Origin: JAFGTE01 sp043800105
Lineage (GTDB): Bacteria > Patescibacteriota > Gracilibacteria > UM-FILTER-43-11
NCBI GenBank assembly: GCA_043800105.1
Contig: JAZDNJ010000118.1
Span: 1-12,655 of the forward strand
Direction: 5' to 3'
Length of the DNA stretch: 12,655 nucleotides
A model generated the notes under the pieces. That model was not told where the DNA came from, ran no database searches, and saw nothing but the letters and a program-made list of their open reading frames with translations. Of the stretch, positions 1 through 5,967 are shown piece by piece (position 1 is the first letter of the stretch; each line of letters begins with the position of its first letter). The translations under genes were made by a program, and so were the position numbers.

Positions 1-429
1 CTTGCGCTCTTCGTTCCAGAGTGCCTCAGCACCCCAATATCTGGACATAGCCAGCATGACCCGAGTGCCGCTGATTTTTTCACCGCTATTTTCAAGGTCC
101 AACAGTTCCTGGCGTGCCATCAGAAGTGATTGCACGGTATCCTGTACCCATGGGGTGTCGGAGTATCGGTTATCCAGGTTGTTAATGTCGATTTCGCCGG
201 GAAATTTGTCCCGAATGGCAGTAAGAAGATTAGTGACCCGGGCTTTACAATCTTCAAAAGCTTTCTCAAATATTTTAGAATCTTTACTATTAAGTTTGGC
301 TTCAAGATTACTCTGAGCTGAATCTGGCTTAACTTCTACCCCCAAATCACCTGATGGACTCGCAGTAGGTTTACCCAGGGCCAGATAGACAAGTCTGTTT
401 AGCTTGTTTGAAAAAATATCTTTAAACAT
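1..429 (-). CDS. Unrecognised protein, N-terminal part (cut by window edge)
   Basis: An open frame starts at the ATG complementary to 427-429 and runs 143 codons to the left edge without a stop, so the C-terminus is missing. The product begins MFKDIFSNKLNRLVYLALGK. It shows no signal peptide and no convincing membrane segment. Residues 21-50 are a polar, low-complexity stretch, and residues 50-143 look soluble and largely helical, with aromatic residues around 130-138 (SRYWGAEALW). I do not recognise a family. The frame is supported by a well-spaced promoter just upstream (467-495) and by a terminator that isolates it from the gene to its right. There is no Shine-Dalgarno sequence: the region before the ATG is A/T only. 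Base composition is uneven, with one line of 60 bases (241-300) about 28% GC and others near 50%. An antisense frame over the same bases (2-316, plus) has no comparable promoter and is probably a shadow. Confidence 0.7.
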   Translation of the reverse strand, partial: MFKDIFSNKLNRLVYLALGKPTASPSGDLGVEVKPDSAQSNLEAKLNSKDSKIFEKAFEDCKARVTNLLTAIRDKFPGEIDINNLDNRYSDTPWVQDTVQSLLMARQELLDLENSGEKISGTRVMLAMSRYWGAEALWNEERK

Positions 430-466
430 AATATATTATTTGTTATCAATTTAATGTTTTCATAAT

Positions 467-495
467 ATTATACCATTTATTAAATACATTTACAA
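467..495 (-). promoter_or_regulatory. Sigma70-type promoter for the leftmost gene
   Basis: Read on the minus strand, TTGTAA (490-495) and TATAAT (467-472) are separated by exactly 17 bp. The -10 box is perfect. Transcription would start near 460, giving a short leader of about 30 nt before the ATG at 429. The surrounding 430-509 stretch is very AT-rich and holds no gene. Confidence 0.65.
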
Positions 496-508
496 GAATT
501 ATTTATGG

Positions 509-538
509 AAAAACCCTCCGCCTTGGCGGGGGGTTTTC
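509..538 (-). terminator. Intrinsic terminator after the lipoprotein gene
   Basis: Arms 510-522 and 525-537 are complementary over 13 positions with a single T/G wobble. The core is GGCGG/CCGCC closing on a very small loop. On the minus strand the stem is followed by a run of five T. It lies about 25 bp past the stop codon of the gene at 561-1211 and ahead of the next promoter, so it fits as that gene's terminator. The plus-strand T run (four T) could make it weakly bidirectional. Confidence 0.8.
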
Positions 539-560
539 CTGCTCAGACTCACGTCATGGC

Positions 561-1211
561 TTACTGGCGTAACTCACGAGTGACGCCGATGGGCTTCACA
601 GTGTCCGGGCTGAGGTCGGCGAAGGAGTATTCGTACTTCTTCCCTTGTTGGGGCGGAAGGAGTACGTCGTGAAACTGCCCCACCGGATCCCGGTAGTGCA
701 GGCGCACCTCCTTCTGGCCGTCGATCTCGGCGACCGACACGACCGCGTCCTTGAACAGGATGCGGAAGACGTGCTTCCCCGGCACGCGGGGTGCCTCCGT
801 ATCTGCGGGGTGCAGTAGTGACATGCCGCTTCCCGGAGCGGGTTTGTCTTCGGTGCACCAGGTCTCCATGAGGAGCTTATCGCCGTCTGGGGCAATGTTG
901 AACTCGCCCGTCACGATGCAGAAGTACTCTGCCTTCCGGTGTTCGGCAGGTGGCGGTTCCCCGCGCACCAGGTGGGCGAGGGCTCCGTTGGTGACGAGGC
1001 TCTCGTACTCGGAACCGGGCGGCTTCAGGCTGTCGGCCTTCGCCTCGGCATCAGCCTTTACCGCCACAGACGGCTGTTGGGCCGTCTTAGCGGGCGTGGC
1101 TTGCGGAGCGCTCACGGGAGCGCTGAGGGCTGGAGTTCGGGATGCGGCGCACCCCGTTCCGATGGCCAGCAGAATGCCGGCCAGCGCAAAAAACAAGGGT
1201 AGCGTTTTCAT
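561..1211 (-). CDS. Small predicted lipoprotein of unknown function
   Basis: A 216-residue product. Residues 1-20 form a lipoprotein-like signal peptide (MKT, then a hydrophobic core) ending in IGTG before Cys21. The glycine at -3 is unusual for a lipobox, so lipidation is likely rather than certain. Residues 22-65 are an Ala/Pro/Lys-rich linker. Residues 70-216 look like one mostly beta globular domain with two cysteines (in YFCIV and TWCTE) that could pair. I do not recognise the family. The start is supported by AGAAGGGA about 7 nt upstream, the only clear Shine-Dalgarno sequence in the window. The gene has its own promoter, 5' UTR hairpin and terminator. It is much more GC-rich than its neighbours (43 of 60 bases in 961-1020), which suggests acquisition from elsewhere or a distinct selective regime. 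The lgt gene just upstream encodes the enzyme that would lipidate it, but the two are separate transcription units. Confidence 0.85.
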   Translation of the reverse strand: MKTLPLFFALAGILLAIGTGCAASRTPALSAPVSAPQATPAKTAQQPSVAVKADAEAKADSLKPPGSEYESLVTNGALAHLVRGEPPPAEHRKAEYFCIVTGEFNIAPDGDKLLMETWCTEDKPAPGSGMSLLHPADTEAPRVPGKHVFRILFKDAVVSVAEIDGQKEVRLHYRDPVGQFHDVLLPPQQGKKYEYSFADLSPDTVKPIGVTRELRQ

Positions 1212-1242
1212 CTCAATGTCCCTTCTGGCGGTGAGTGGTGAA

Positions 1243-1270
1243 TGAGCAGGCCGGCCTTTCGGCCCGCTCA
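1243..1270 (-). promoter_or_regulatory. GC-rich 5' UTR hairpin before the lipoprotein gene
   Basis: TGAGC (1243-1247) pairs with GCTCA (1266-1270). After one A/C mismatch, GGCC (1249-1252) pairs with GGCC (1261-1264), leaving an 8-base loop. It lies between the inferred transcription start near 1305 and the Shine-Dalgarno sequence near 1220, so it would be in the mRNA leader. No T run follows on the minus strand, so it is not an obvious terminator. It could be a leader structure affecting stability or translation. I do not match it to a known riboswitch. Confidence 0.5.
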
Positions 1271-1310
1271 GAAACTTGGTTTTCGAGCTGGGTCAGATGA
1301 GACCGTGGCC

Positions 1311-1381
1311 GTTATTAATAACAGTATTTTTAAAAACTGTCAATTAAGGAGCCTTGACAGAAGCCATTTTGCTTGCAAAAT
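1311..1381. repeat. Chain of four abutting palindromes between lgt and the lipoprotein gene
   Basis: Four dyads follow each other with little or no gap. GTTATTAATAAC at 1311-1322 is perfect. 1321-1340 is a near-perfect 20-bp dyad (ACAGT...ACTGT). CTGTCAA at 1337-1343 and TTGACAG at 1354-1360 form an inverted repeat around the smaller dyad AAGG-AG-CCTT. ATTTTGC-TT-GCAAAAT at 1366-1381 lies about 12 bp past the lgt stop codon. The last may act as a weak 3' hairpin for lgt, but no T run follows it. The others overlap the promoter of the lipoprotein gene. The third dyad places a TTGACA on each strand. Confidence 0.6.
1315..1343 (-). promoter_or_regulatory. Probable promoter of the lipoprotein gene
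   Basis: On the minus strand a consensus TTGACA (1338-1343) is followed after 17 bp by TATTAA (1315-1320), a 4 of 6 match to the -10 consensus. Transcription would begin near 1305, about 95 nt before the start codon. Both boxes overlap palindromes (1311-1322, 1321-1340 and 1337-1360), which could be operator sites. Confidence 0.55.
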
Positions 1382-1392
1382 ACTTAATACCG

Positions 1393-2199
1393 TCAGGTTC
1401 TTCTTTTTAGTAGGGCAAACCATGTAATTCCCGCTAAAACCATTCCCAGACTCAGCAACTGGCCCAGCGTGAAGTACCCGAAAATAAAGCCGACCTGCGC
1501 GTCCGGCTGTCGCCAGAATTCCAGAACAAAGCGGATCAGGCCGTACAAAATAAGATAACCGCAAGTCAGAACGCCCTTTTTGGGCTTCCGGCTGAAGATA
1601 AACAGCAGAATCAGGAACAAAAGCACCGCGCCCGCCGACTGAAAAAGCTGGGAAGGGTATCTGAGCAGGCCGTCGCCAAAATCCACCCCAATCCACTTCC
1701 ACTGCGCGCTTTCGATCACGCGGCCGTAAAGTTCGCGGTTTATAAAGTTGGCAAGGCGTGATAAAACCGTCACCAGCCCGCCCGGAACGGCCAGCAGGTC
1801 CGTTATTCTGATTAAGTCCATTTTGTGCCTTTTAGCCAGAACACAGGTCACAATGGCCGTGCCGATCAGCCCGCCGTGAAAAGACATCCCGCCTTCCCAC
1901 AGCGCGAGGATTTTGGCAGGATGGTCAAGATAGTATGGCAGATTATAAAACAGCACATAGCCCAGTCGTCCACCGAGTAGCACGCCAACCAGAAAAATCC
2001 AGAATAAAAAGTCAAAAATCTGATTATTATCTTTAAAGGTGGGCCGTTTTTTATTGAGCAGGGTCAGAATCCAGATGCTGAGCATCAGGGTGACCGCGTA
2101 AGCAAGGCCGTACCAGCGAACCGCCAGCGGACCGATATGAAAGGCGACAGGATCGAGCAAGGGGTAAGGGGTAAGAATTAAGCAATGGTACTTTAACAT
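1393..2199 (-). CDS. lgt: Prolipoprotein diacylglyceryl transferase
   Basis: Integral membrane enzyme that moves diacylglycerol from phosphatidylglycerol to the lipobox cysteine of prelipoproteins. Numbering from the ATG at 2199, the product has 268 residues, within the family's usual 260-290. It shows LDPVAFHIGPLAVRWYGL near the N-terminus, several membrane helices, EGGMSFHGGLIG (about 102-113, with the family's conserved histidine), the signature SRLANFINRELYGR (about 147-160), YPSQLFQS (about 181-188) and the C-terminal GLIRFVLEFWRQPD (about 220-233). The signature reads NRE where NGE or NAE is commoner. The start is uncertain. An in-frame GTG at 2229 adds ten residues. A TTG at 2158-2160 would remove thirteen and would sit directly after two TTACCCC heptamers. 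None has a Shine-Dalgarno sequence. The gene is divergent from tsaD and ends in TGA, the only TGA stop in the window. Confidence 0.93.
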   Translation of the reverse strand: MLKYHCLILTPYPLLDPVAFHIGPLAVRWYGLAYAVTLMLSIWILTLLNKKRPTFKDNNQIFDFLFWIFLVGVLLGGRLGYVLFYNLPYYLDHPAKILALWEGGMSFHGGLIGTAIVTCVLAKRHKMDLIRITDLLAVPGGLVTVLSRLANFINRELYGRVIESAQWKWIGVDFGDGLLRYPSQLFQSAGAVLLFLILLFIFSRKPKKGVLTCGYLILYGLIRFVLEFWRQPDAQVGFIFGYFTLGQLLSLGMVLAGITWFALLKRRT

Positions 2200-2263
2200 A
2201 ATTCGGTTACAATGTATTGTGGCTACCACAGCCCTATCCCCATGATTCTTACCCCTTACCCCT
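2160..2263. repeat. 19-bp inverted repeat of TTACCCC heptamers flanking the lgt-tsaD divergent region
   Basis: AGGGGTAAGGGGTAAGAAT at 2160-2178 is the exact reverse complement of ATTCTTACCCCTTACCCCT at 2245-2263, separated by 66 bp. Read in each gene's own direction, both arms are the same sequence: two TTACCCC heptamers ahead of the conserved start of the coding region. On the tsaD side a third, degenerate heptamer (TAACTCC, 2263-2269) leads to the ATG at 2271. On the lgt side the arm lies inside the frame if translation starts at 2199 or 2229. Between the arms are smaller dyads, ACAAT-GT-ATTGT (2209-2220) and TGTGG-CTA-CCACA (2218-2230). No strong promoter is visible for either gene. Confidence 0.75.
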
Positions 2264-2270
2264 AACTCCT

Positions 2271-3224
2271 ATGAAAATATTCGGCATCGAAACATCATGC
2301 GACGAAACGGCGGCCGCGGTGGTGGAAGATGGCGTAAAAGTGCTCAGCAACGTCATCGCGTCCTCGGTTGACCTGCATCAGGCCACCGGAGGCGTGGTGC
2401 CCGAAGTGGCCGCCCGCGAACATCTTCGTCAGATCTCACCGGTAATCGACAAGGCGCTTTTGGATGCCGGATGTGAATGGAAAGACATCGGCGCCATTGC
2501 CGTCACCACCAATCCGGGCCTGATCGCTTCATTGCTCGTGGGCATAAATACCGCCCAGGCCATCGCCTATATTCACCAAAAACCGCTGATCGAAGTGGAC
2601 CACGTGGTTGGCCATATCTACGCCAATTTTCTGGAGCGGAAAACGCCGCCACAATTCCCCCTGCTTGTTTTGACCGTATCCGGCGGGCACAATGAACTGA
2701 TGCTGATGCGAGGTCATCATGATTTTGTGAAATTGGGTGAAACTTTAGACGACGCGGCAGGAGAGGCCTTTGACAAGGTGGCCCGATTGCTCGGCCTCGG
2801 GTACCCGGGAGGCCCCGTTATTTCCAGACTAGCCGAAAAAGGCGACCCGACCGCTTTCGAATTTCCGCGCCCTATGCTGGACGGCGAAAACCGACTCAAC
2901 TTTTCTTTTTCAGGGCTTAAATCAGCTGTCCGCCGCGAGGTAGAACAACTCAAAAACGCCGATGACAAAACCATTGCCGACCTTTGCGCCAGCTTTCAGC
3001 AGGCAGTGATTGAAGTACTGGTCGAAAAACTGATACTGGCCATTCAGGAACACAAAGTCAAAGAAGTGCACTTGGCCGGCGACGTTTCAGCCAACCGCTT
3101 ACTGCGGAAGTTAGCCCGCGAAAAATTACCCGACAAACTGCCACTGTTTTGGCCTGCTCAGCAGATATTTTGCACCGACAACGCCGCTATGATTGCTGCC
3201 GCCGCTCATTTTCAGTCAAAATAG
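2271..3224 (+). CDS. tsaD: tRNA N6-threonylcarbamoyltransferase TsaD
   Basis: TsaD, with TsaB and TsaE, transfers the threonylcarbamoyl group from TC-AMP to A37 of ANN-decoding tRNAs to make t6A. The product is 317 residues. The ATG at 2271 was chosen because MKIFGIETSCDETAAAVVED is the canonical N-terminus; the frame is open 18 codons further upstream without family resemblance. Visible motifs are GGVVPEVAAREHLR (40-53), the metal-binding H111 and H115 in HVVGH, VSGGHNEL (136-143), DDAAGEAFDKVARLLGLGYPGG (160-181), FSFSGLKSAV (211-220) and CTDN with D303. Two oddities: the usual AGGVxAN nucleotide-site motif reads AGDVSAN (269-275), and the protein stops 14 residues after CTDN, about 20 residues shorter than E. 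coli TsaD. No Shine-Dalgarno sequence is present. tsaB and tsaE are not in the window. Confidence 0.95.
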   Translation: MKIFGIETSCDETAAAVVEDGVKVLSNVIASSVDLHQATGGVVPEVAAREHLRQISPVIDKALLDAGCEWKDIGAIAVTTNPGLIASLLVGINTAQAIAYIHQKPLIEVDHVVGHIYANFLERKTPPQFPLLVLTVSGGHNELMLMRGHHDFVKLGETLDDAAGEAFDKVARLLGLGYPGGPVISRLAEKGDPTAFEFPRPMLDGENRLNFSFSGLKSAVRREVEQLKNADDKTIADLCASFQQAVIEVLVEKLILAIQEHKVKEVHLAGDVSANRLLRKLAREKLPDKLPLFWPAQQIFCTDNAAMIAAAAHFQSK

Positions 3225-3249
3225 CGGCCTTCTTCTTGAGTTTTTCGAT

Positions 3250-3347
3250 TCGTATATACGATTGAGGGTGTATTATATATACGATACATATATAGGTCAA
3301 AAGAATATATATGACCTCTGGATTCAATTGCAGGAATGCACTATACT
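3250..3347 (+). promoter_or_regulatory. Palindrome-rich AT spacer upstream of nadB
   Basis: The 140-bp gap between tsaD and nadB contains a perfect palindrome TCGTATATACGA (3250-3261), the direct repeat TATATACGAT (3253-3262 and 3276-3285, 23 bp apart), and an inverted pair AGGTCA (3294-3299) / TGACCT (3312-3317) with a 12-bp centre. TATACT at 3342-3347 is the best -10 candidate for nadB and would give a leader of roughly 10-15 nt, but no matching -35 box is clear. The dyads are placed where a repressor of NAD synthesis could bind; that role is inference. No obvious terminator for tsaD was found. Confidence 0.4.
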
Positions 3348-3364
3348 TGGACCAACATAAATGA

Positions 3365-4822
3365 ATGCAAAAACAAACAGATTACCTCATCATCGGTTCA
3401 GGAGTGGCGGGGCTGGCGACGGCTTATTTTTTGAGTGAACTTGGCAGTGTCACCGTGATGACCAAGGGTGAGGTCCGCAATACCAACACATACTGGGCCC
3501 AGGGCGGGATTGCTGCGGTGCTTGCAAAAGAAGACACCTTTGAAAGCCACATCGAAGACACGCTCAAAACCGGGGCCGGTCACTGCAACGAATCGGCCGT
3601 CCGGCAAATGGTTTTCGGGGCGCCCAAGGCCATCAAGTTTCTGCAGTCCATAGGCCTCAAAATCGAAAAAGAGCCCATGCTCGAAGCCGGACATTCGCGG
3701 GCAAGGGTCTGGCGCAGTTCCGATTTCACCGGCCGCGATGTTCTGGAGGTGCTGATCAAAGCGGTTCAGAAAAAAAATAATATTTCTTTTCTGGAAAAAA
3801 CGGAGGCCGTGGAACTGATAGCGGATGAAGAAGGATGCAAAGGGGCCTTTATCCGTGGAGAGGATGAGGATGTAATCGACAAAGTGGCTGCCAAACATAC
3901 GGTACTAGCCACCGGAGGACTGGGCCAGCTTTACAGTAAAACCACCAATACCATCGGATCCGGGGGCGACGGTTTGTCTCTGGCCGTCAACGCGGGCCTT
4001 GAATTAAAAGATATCGAATTCATCCAGTTTCATCCAACCGCTTTGGCTATTCCAAAAGACGGCCGGCACTTTCTGCTTTCTGAAGTGCTCAGGGGTATGG
4101 GCGCCAGGATTGTGAATAAACGCGGAGAAGCCTTTTTAAGCAAATTTGACCCGCGCGCTGAGCTGGCGCCCCGCGACCTTGTTTCCCGGGCGGTTTATGT
4201 GGAAGAGCTGACCGGCCAAGTATACCTTGATATGCGCCATGTGGATGAGGAAAAAGTGCGCAAAAAATTCCCGAACATTCAAAAGGCCCTTAAAGAATTT
4301 GATTTGGATCTTACCAAAGACCTCATCCCTATCACGCCCGTAGCACACTACGCGTGCGGGGGAGTGCCCACCGATTTGAGGGGCGCCACCAGGCTTACCG
4401 GTCTGTACGCGGTGGGCGAAGTCGCCTGCACCGGCGTGCACGGAGCCAACCGGCTGGCCAGCAATTCACTGCTTGAGGCCCTTGTTTTCGCAAAGGCCAT
4501 TGCCGAAGGTCTGGAAAAAAGCGTTTCCACGGACACTGAAAAAAATGTTAATATCGATTCCTCCGAAGCGCCGAATGTGATCATCGAGGACATCAATCAG
4601 GTTAAGGCTTATGCTAAGCGCATCGGGCAGATCATGTGGGAAAATGTCGGCATTATCCGTACCGCCGAAGGGCTCACGAAAGCGAAAAAAGAAATCATTG
4701 CCGTTCCCGCGCGCGACTACCGGATTCAGCACCGTCAGCTGGTCTGCTACAAGATCATCGAATCCTGCCAGGCCCGCACCGAAAGTCTTGGCGCTCACTA
4801 CATGACTAAAGAAATAATTTAA
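3365..4822 (+). CDS. nadB: L-aspartate oxidase
   Basis: Flavoenzyme that oxidises L-aspartate to iminoaspartate, the first step of de novo NAD synthesis; NadA then condenses it with dihydroxyacetone phosphate to quinolinate. The 485-residue product has the FAD dinucleotide site GSGVAGLATA (11-20), NTYWAQGGIA (41-50), the second flavin segment LATGGLGQLY (181-190), QFHPTAL (221-227, active-site H223), PRDLVSRA (269-276, catalytic Arg region), HYACGGVPTDLRG (328-340, H328) and GVHGANRLASNSLLEALVF (357-375). These active-site pieces separate NadB from fumarate or succinate dehydrogenase subunits only partly, but the soluble form and the HYxCGGV context favour NadB. The C-terminus reads ESLGAHYM where ESRGxHxR is usual, and the protein ends soon after, about 50 residues short of the E. 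coli enzyme. It is the first gene of a tight cluster with the PrsW-like and Nfu genes. nadA and nadC are not in the window. Confidence 0.93.
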   Translation: MQKQTDYLIIGSGVAGLATAYFLSELGSVTVMTKGEVRNTNTYWAQGGIAAVLAKEDTFESHIEDTLKTGAGHCNESAVRQMVFGAPKAIKFLQSIGLKIEKEPMLEAGHSRARVWRSSDFTGRDVLEVLIKAVQKKNNISFLEKTEAVELIADEEGCKGAFIRGEDEDVIDKVAAKHTVLATGGLGQLYSKTTNTIGSGGDGLSLAVNAGLELKDIEFIQFHPTALAIPKDGRHFLLSEVLRGMGARIVNKRGEAFLSKFDPRAELAPRDLVSRAVYVEELTGQVYLDMRHVDEEKVRKKFPNIQKALKEFDLDLTKDLIPITPVAHYACGGVPTDLRGATRLTGLYAVGEVACTGVHGANRLASNSLLEALVFAKAIAEGLEKSVSTDTEKNVNIDSSEAPNVIIEDINQVKAYAKRIGQIMWENVGIIRTAEGLTKAKKEIIAVPARDYRIQHRQLVCYKIIESCQARTESLGAHYMTKEII

Positions 4823-4824
4823 TC

Positions 4825-5691
4825 ATGATCGACCCAAAATACATCATCAGCTTCGTTATCGCTATTGTTCCCGCTCTGATCTGGTCAGCTTTGTTTTTAA
4901 AAAAGCACAAAGAGAACAAATGGCTGGTTTTCCTCACTTTCTTCGGGGGCATTTTTGCCGCCCAGCTGATTCTGCTTTACAAGGGCTATTGGGACACTAC
5001 CATCAACCTTATTTTCGCCAAAGTCACCCTGGTCGATTTTCGCAGTAACATAAGCTCCATGTTCGTCAGCACGGTGCTGGCGGCCTTCGTCACTTTTTTG
5101 GGAATCGGCGCCATGGAGGAATTTTTCAAATTCGGCATCATGAAGCTGATCAGCAAAAATTTCTTTAGCTCCATTGATGATGTCATCAGCCTGGCCATCA
5201 TCAGCGCGCTTGGCTTCTCGTTTTATGAGAATATGATTTATTTCAACAGTCACTGGGGGAACCTGAGTACGAACAGTTTTCTGATGCTGGCGGTGTCGCG
5301 GGTGACCATTGTGACCATGGTGCACATGCTTTGTTCCGGTGTGCTGGGTTATTATTTTGGCCTGGCTTACTTCGCTTCGCCAATTTTGCGCCTGGAACAT
5401 GCCGAAAAAAAAAGACACCCAATGTTGCTGTTCTTCAAGAACCTTCTTCACATGAGGAAGTCGCACCTGTATCGAAACGAAATGATGACTATTGGGCTGG
5501 TACTGGCGATGCTTCTCCATGCGATATACGACTTTGTCCTTTCTTCCACCGTCAACCTCAGTCCCACCCTGATTTCCATGACAATTCTTCTTTATTTCTT
5601 TGGCGGATACTATTTTCTTTCTTATCTCATGAAACGGAAGGAATCAAAACTGCAATTGGGCTTACTACTAAATGAAACAGTTGATGAATAA
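4825..5691 (+). CDS. PrsW-family intramembrane metalloprotease
   Basis: A 288-residue polytopic membrane protein with about seven or eight hydrophobic segments. It carries the PrsW (peptidase M82) signatures: MEEFFKFGI (97-105, the EExxK motif), LGFSFYEN (129-136, FxxxEN), H167 in VHMLCSGVLGYYFG, and LLHAIYDF (230-237, HxxxD). Bacillus PrsW performs site-1 cleavage of the anti-sigma factor RsiW; other family members have different or unknown substrates, and no anti-sigma factor gene is near, so the substrate here is unknown. A charged loop (about 190-215) lies between helices. The gene begins 2 bp after the nadB stop codon and its end overlaps the Nfu gene by 20 bp, so the three are probably co-transcribed and translationally coupled. 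No Shine-Dalgarno sequence precedes the ATG. Confidence 0.85.
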   Translation: MIDPKYIISFVIAIVPALIWSALFLKKHKENKWLVFLTFFGGIFAAQLILLYKGYWDTTINLIFAKVTLVDFRSNISSMFVSTVLAAFVTFLGIGAMEEFFKFGIMKLISKNFFSSIDDVISLAIISALGFSFYENMIYFNSHWGNLSTNSFLMLAVSRVTIVTMVHMLCSGVLGYYFGLAYFASPILRLEHAEKKRHPMLLFFKNLLHMRKSHLYRNEMMTIGLVLAMLLHAIYDFVLSSTVNLSPTLISMTILLYFFGGYYFLSYLMKRKESKLQLGLLLNETVDE

Positions 5692-5944
5692 TACGGACTT
5701 TCTGAAACTGAACATCGATGATCAGGTCAGGCTGATCAATGAGGCCCTGTCTGAACAGGTATATTCAGCTCTCGAAATGGACGGGGGAGGCATGGAAATA
5801 ATGGATATCGAAGGCACAGATGTGCTTATCCGTTACCATGGAGCCTGCGGGAACTGCCCGATTGCCGAATCCGGAACGCTGGTCTTTATTCAAAGTACCC
5901 TTCAGGAAAAGATCGATCCCCGTATTCAGGTTAAAATTGTGTAG
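5672..5944 (+). CDS. NifU C-terminal-domain (Nfu-type) iron-sulfur carrier
   Basis: A 90-residue single-domain protein. The core runs from about residue 20 to 90: the start helix, DGGGMEIMDIEG (37-48), and GACGNCPIAESGTL (57-70), which contains the CxxC pair C59 and C62 that holds a labile cluster between two subunits. Nfu proteins accept an Fe-S cluster from the scaffold and pass it to client enzymes. The start used here overlaps prsW by 20 bp. The ATG at 5684, overlapping the prsW stop codon, is an equally good choice and would remove four residues. Linkage to nadB is suggestive because NadA, the next enzyme in that pathway, is a [4Fe-4S] protein, but nadA is not present. The gene ends 6 bp from the convergent surface-protein gene. 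Confidence 0.88.
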   Translation: MKQLMNNTDFLKLNIDDQVRLINEALSEQVYSALEMDGGGMEIMDIEGTDVLIRYHGACGNCPIAESGTLVFIQSTLQEKIDPRIQVKIV

Positions 5945-5945
5945 T

Positions 5946-5967
5946 AAGGACTATTTTTTAGTCTCTT
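5946..5967. terminator. Possible shared hairpin over two convergent stop codons
   Basis: AAGGACTA (5946-5953) pairs with TAGTC and CTT (5959-5967, one bulged T), leaving a T-rich loop. The stem overlaps the stop codon of the surface-protein gene (5951-5953) and begins 2 bp after the Nfu stop codon. It may end transcription from one or both sides, but the stem is AT-rich and no T run follows it on the plus strand. Confidence 0.3.

Noticed and set aside
2..316. Plus-strand 104-codon open frame at the left edge
   Set aside because: It lies antisense to a frame that is open for 143 codons to the edge and has a promoter at the right place. The plus-strand frame has no promoter, no start signal and a composition typical of a shadow.
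751..1245. Plus-strand 164-codon frame opposite the lipoprotein gene
   Set aside because: GC-rich genes commonly leave long antisense frames open. The minus-strand frame has a signal peptide, Shine-Dalgarno sequence, promoter and terminator.
1354..1384. Plus-strand promoter TTGACA with a weak AATACT 19 bp away, pointing into the end of lgt
   Set aside because: The spacing is poor, the -10 box is weak and no gene lies downstream in that direction. The TTGACA is better explained as one arm of an inverted repeat; kept only as a possibility under the palindrome finding.
1393..1395. TGA read as glycine (as in Gracilibacteria-type recoding), since only lgt ends in TGA and a TAA follows two codons later
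   Set aside because: No gene here contains an in-frame TGA, the composition is near 50% GC, and the lgt frame already has its normal length. One TGA among ten stops is too few to argue for recoding.
2160..2263. CRISPR-like or insertion-sequence reading of the inverted repeat between lgt and tsaD
   Set aside because: There is only one pair of arms, no spacer array, no transposase and no target-site duplication, and the centre is only 66 bp.
4897..5520. Minus-strand 207-codon frame opposite the PrsW-like gene
   Set aside because: The His/Gln-rich product is a shadow of a hydrophobic membrane protein that carries clear family motifs on the plus strand.
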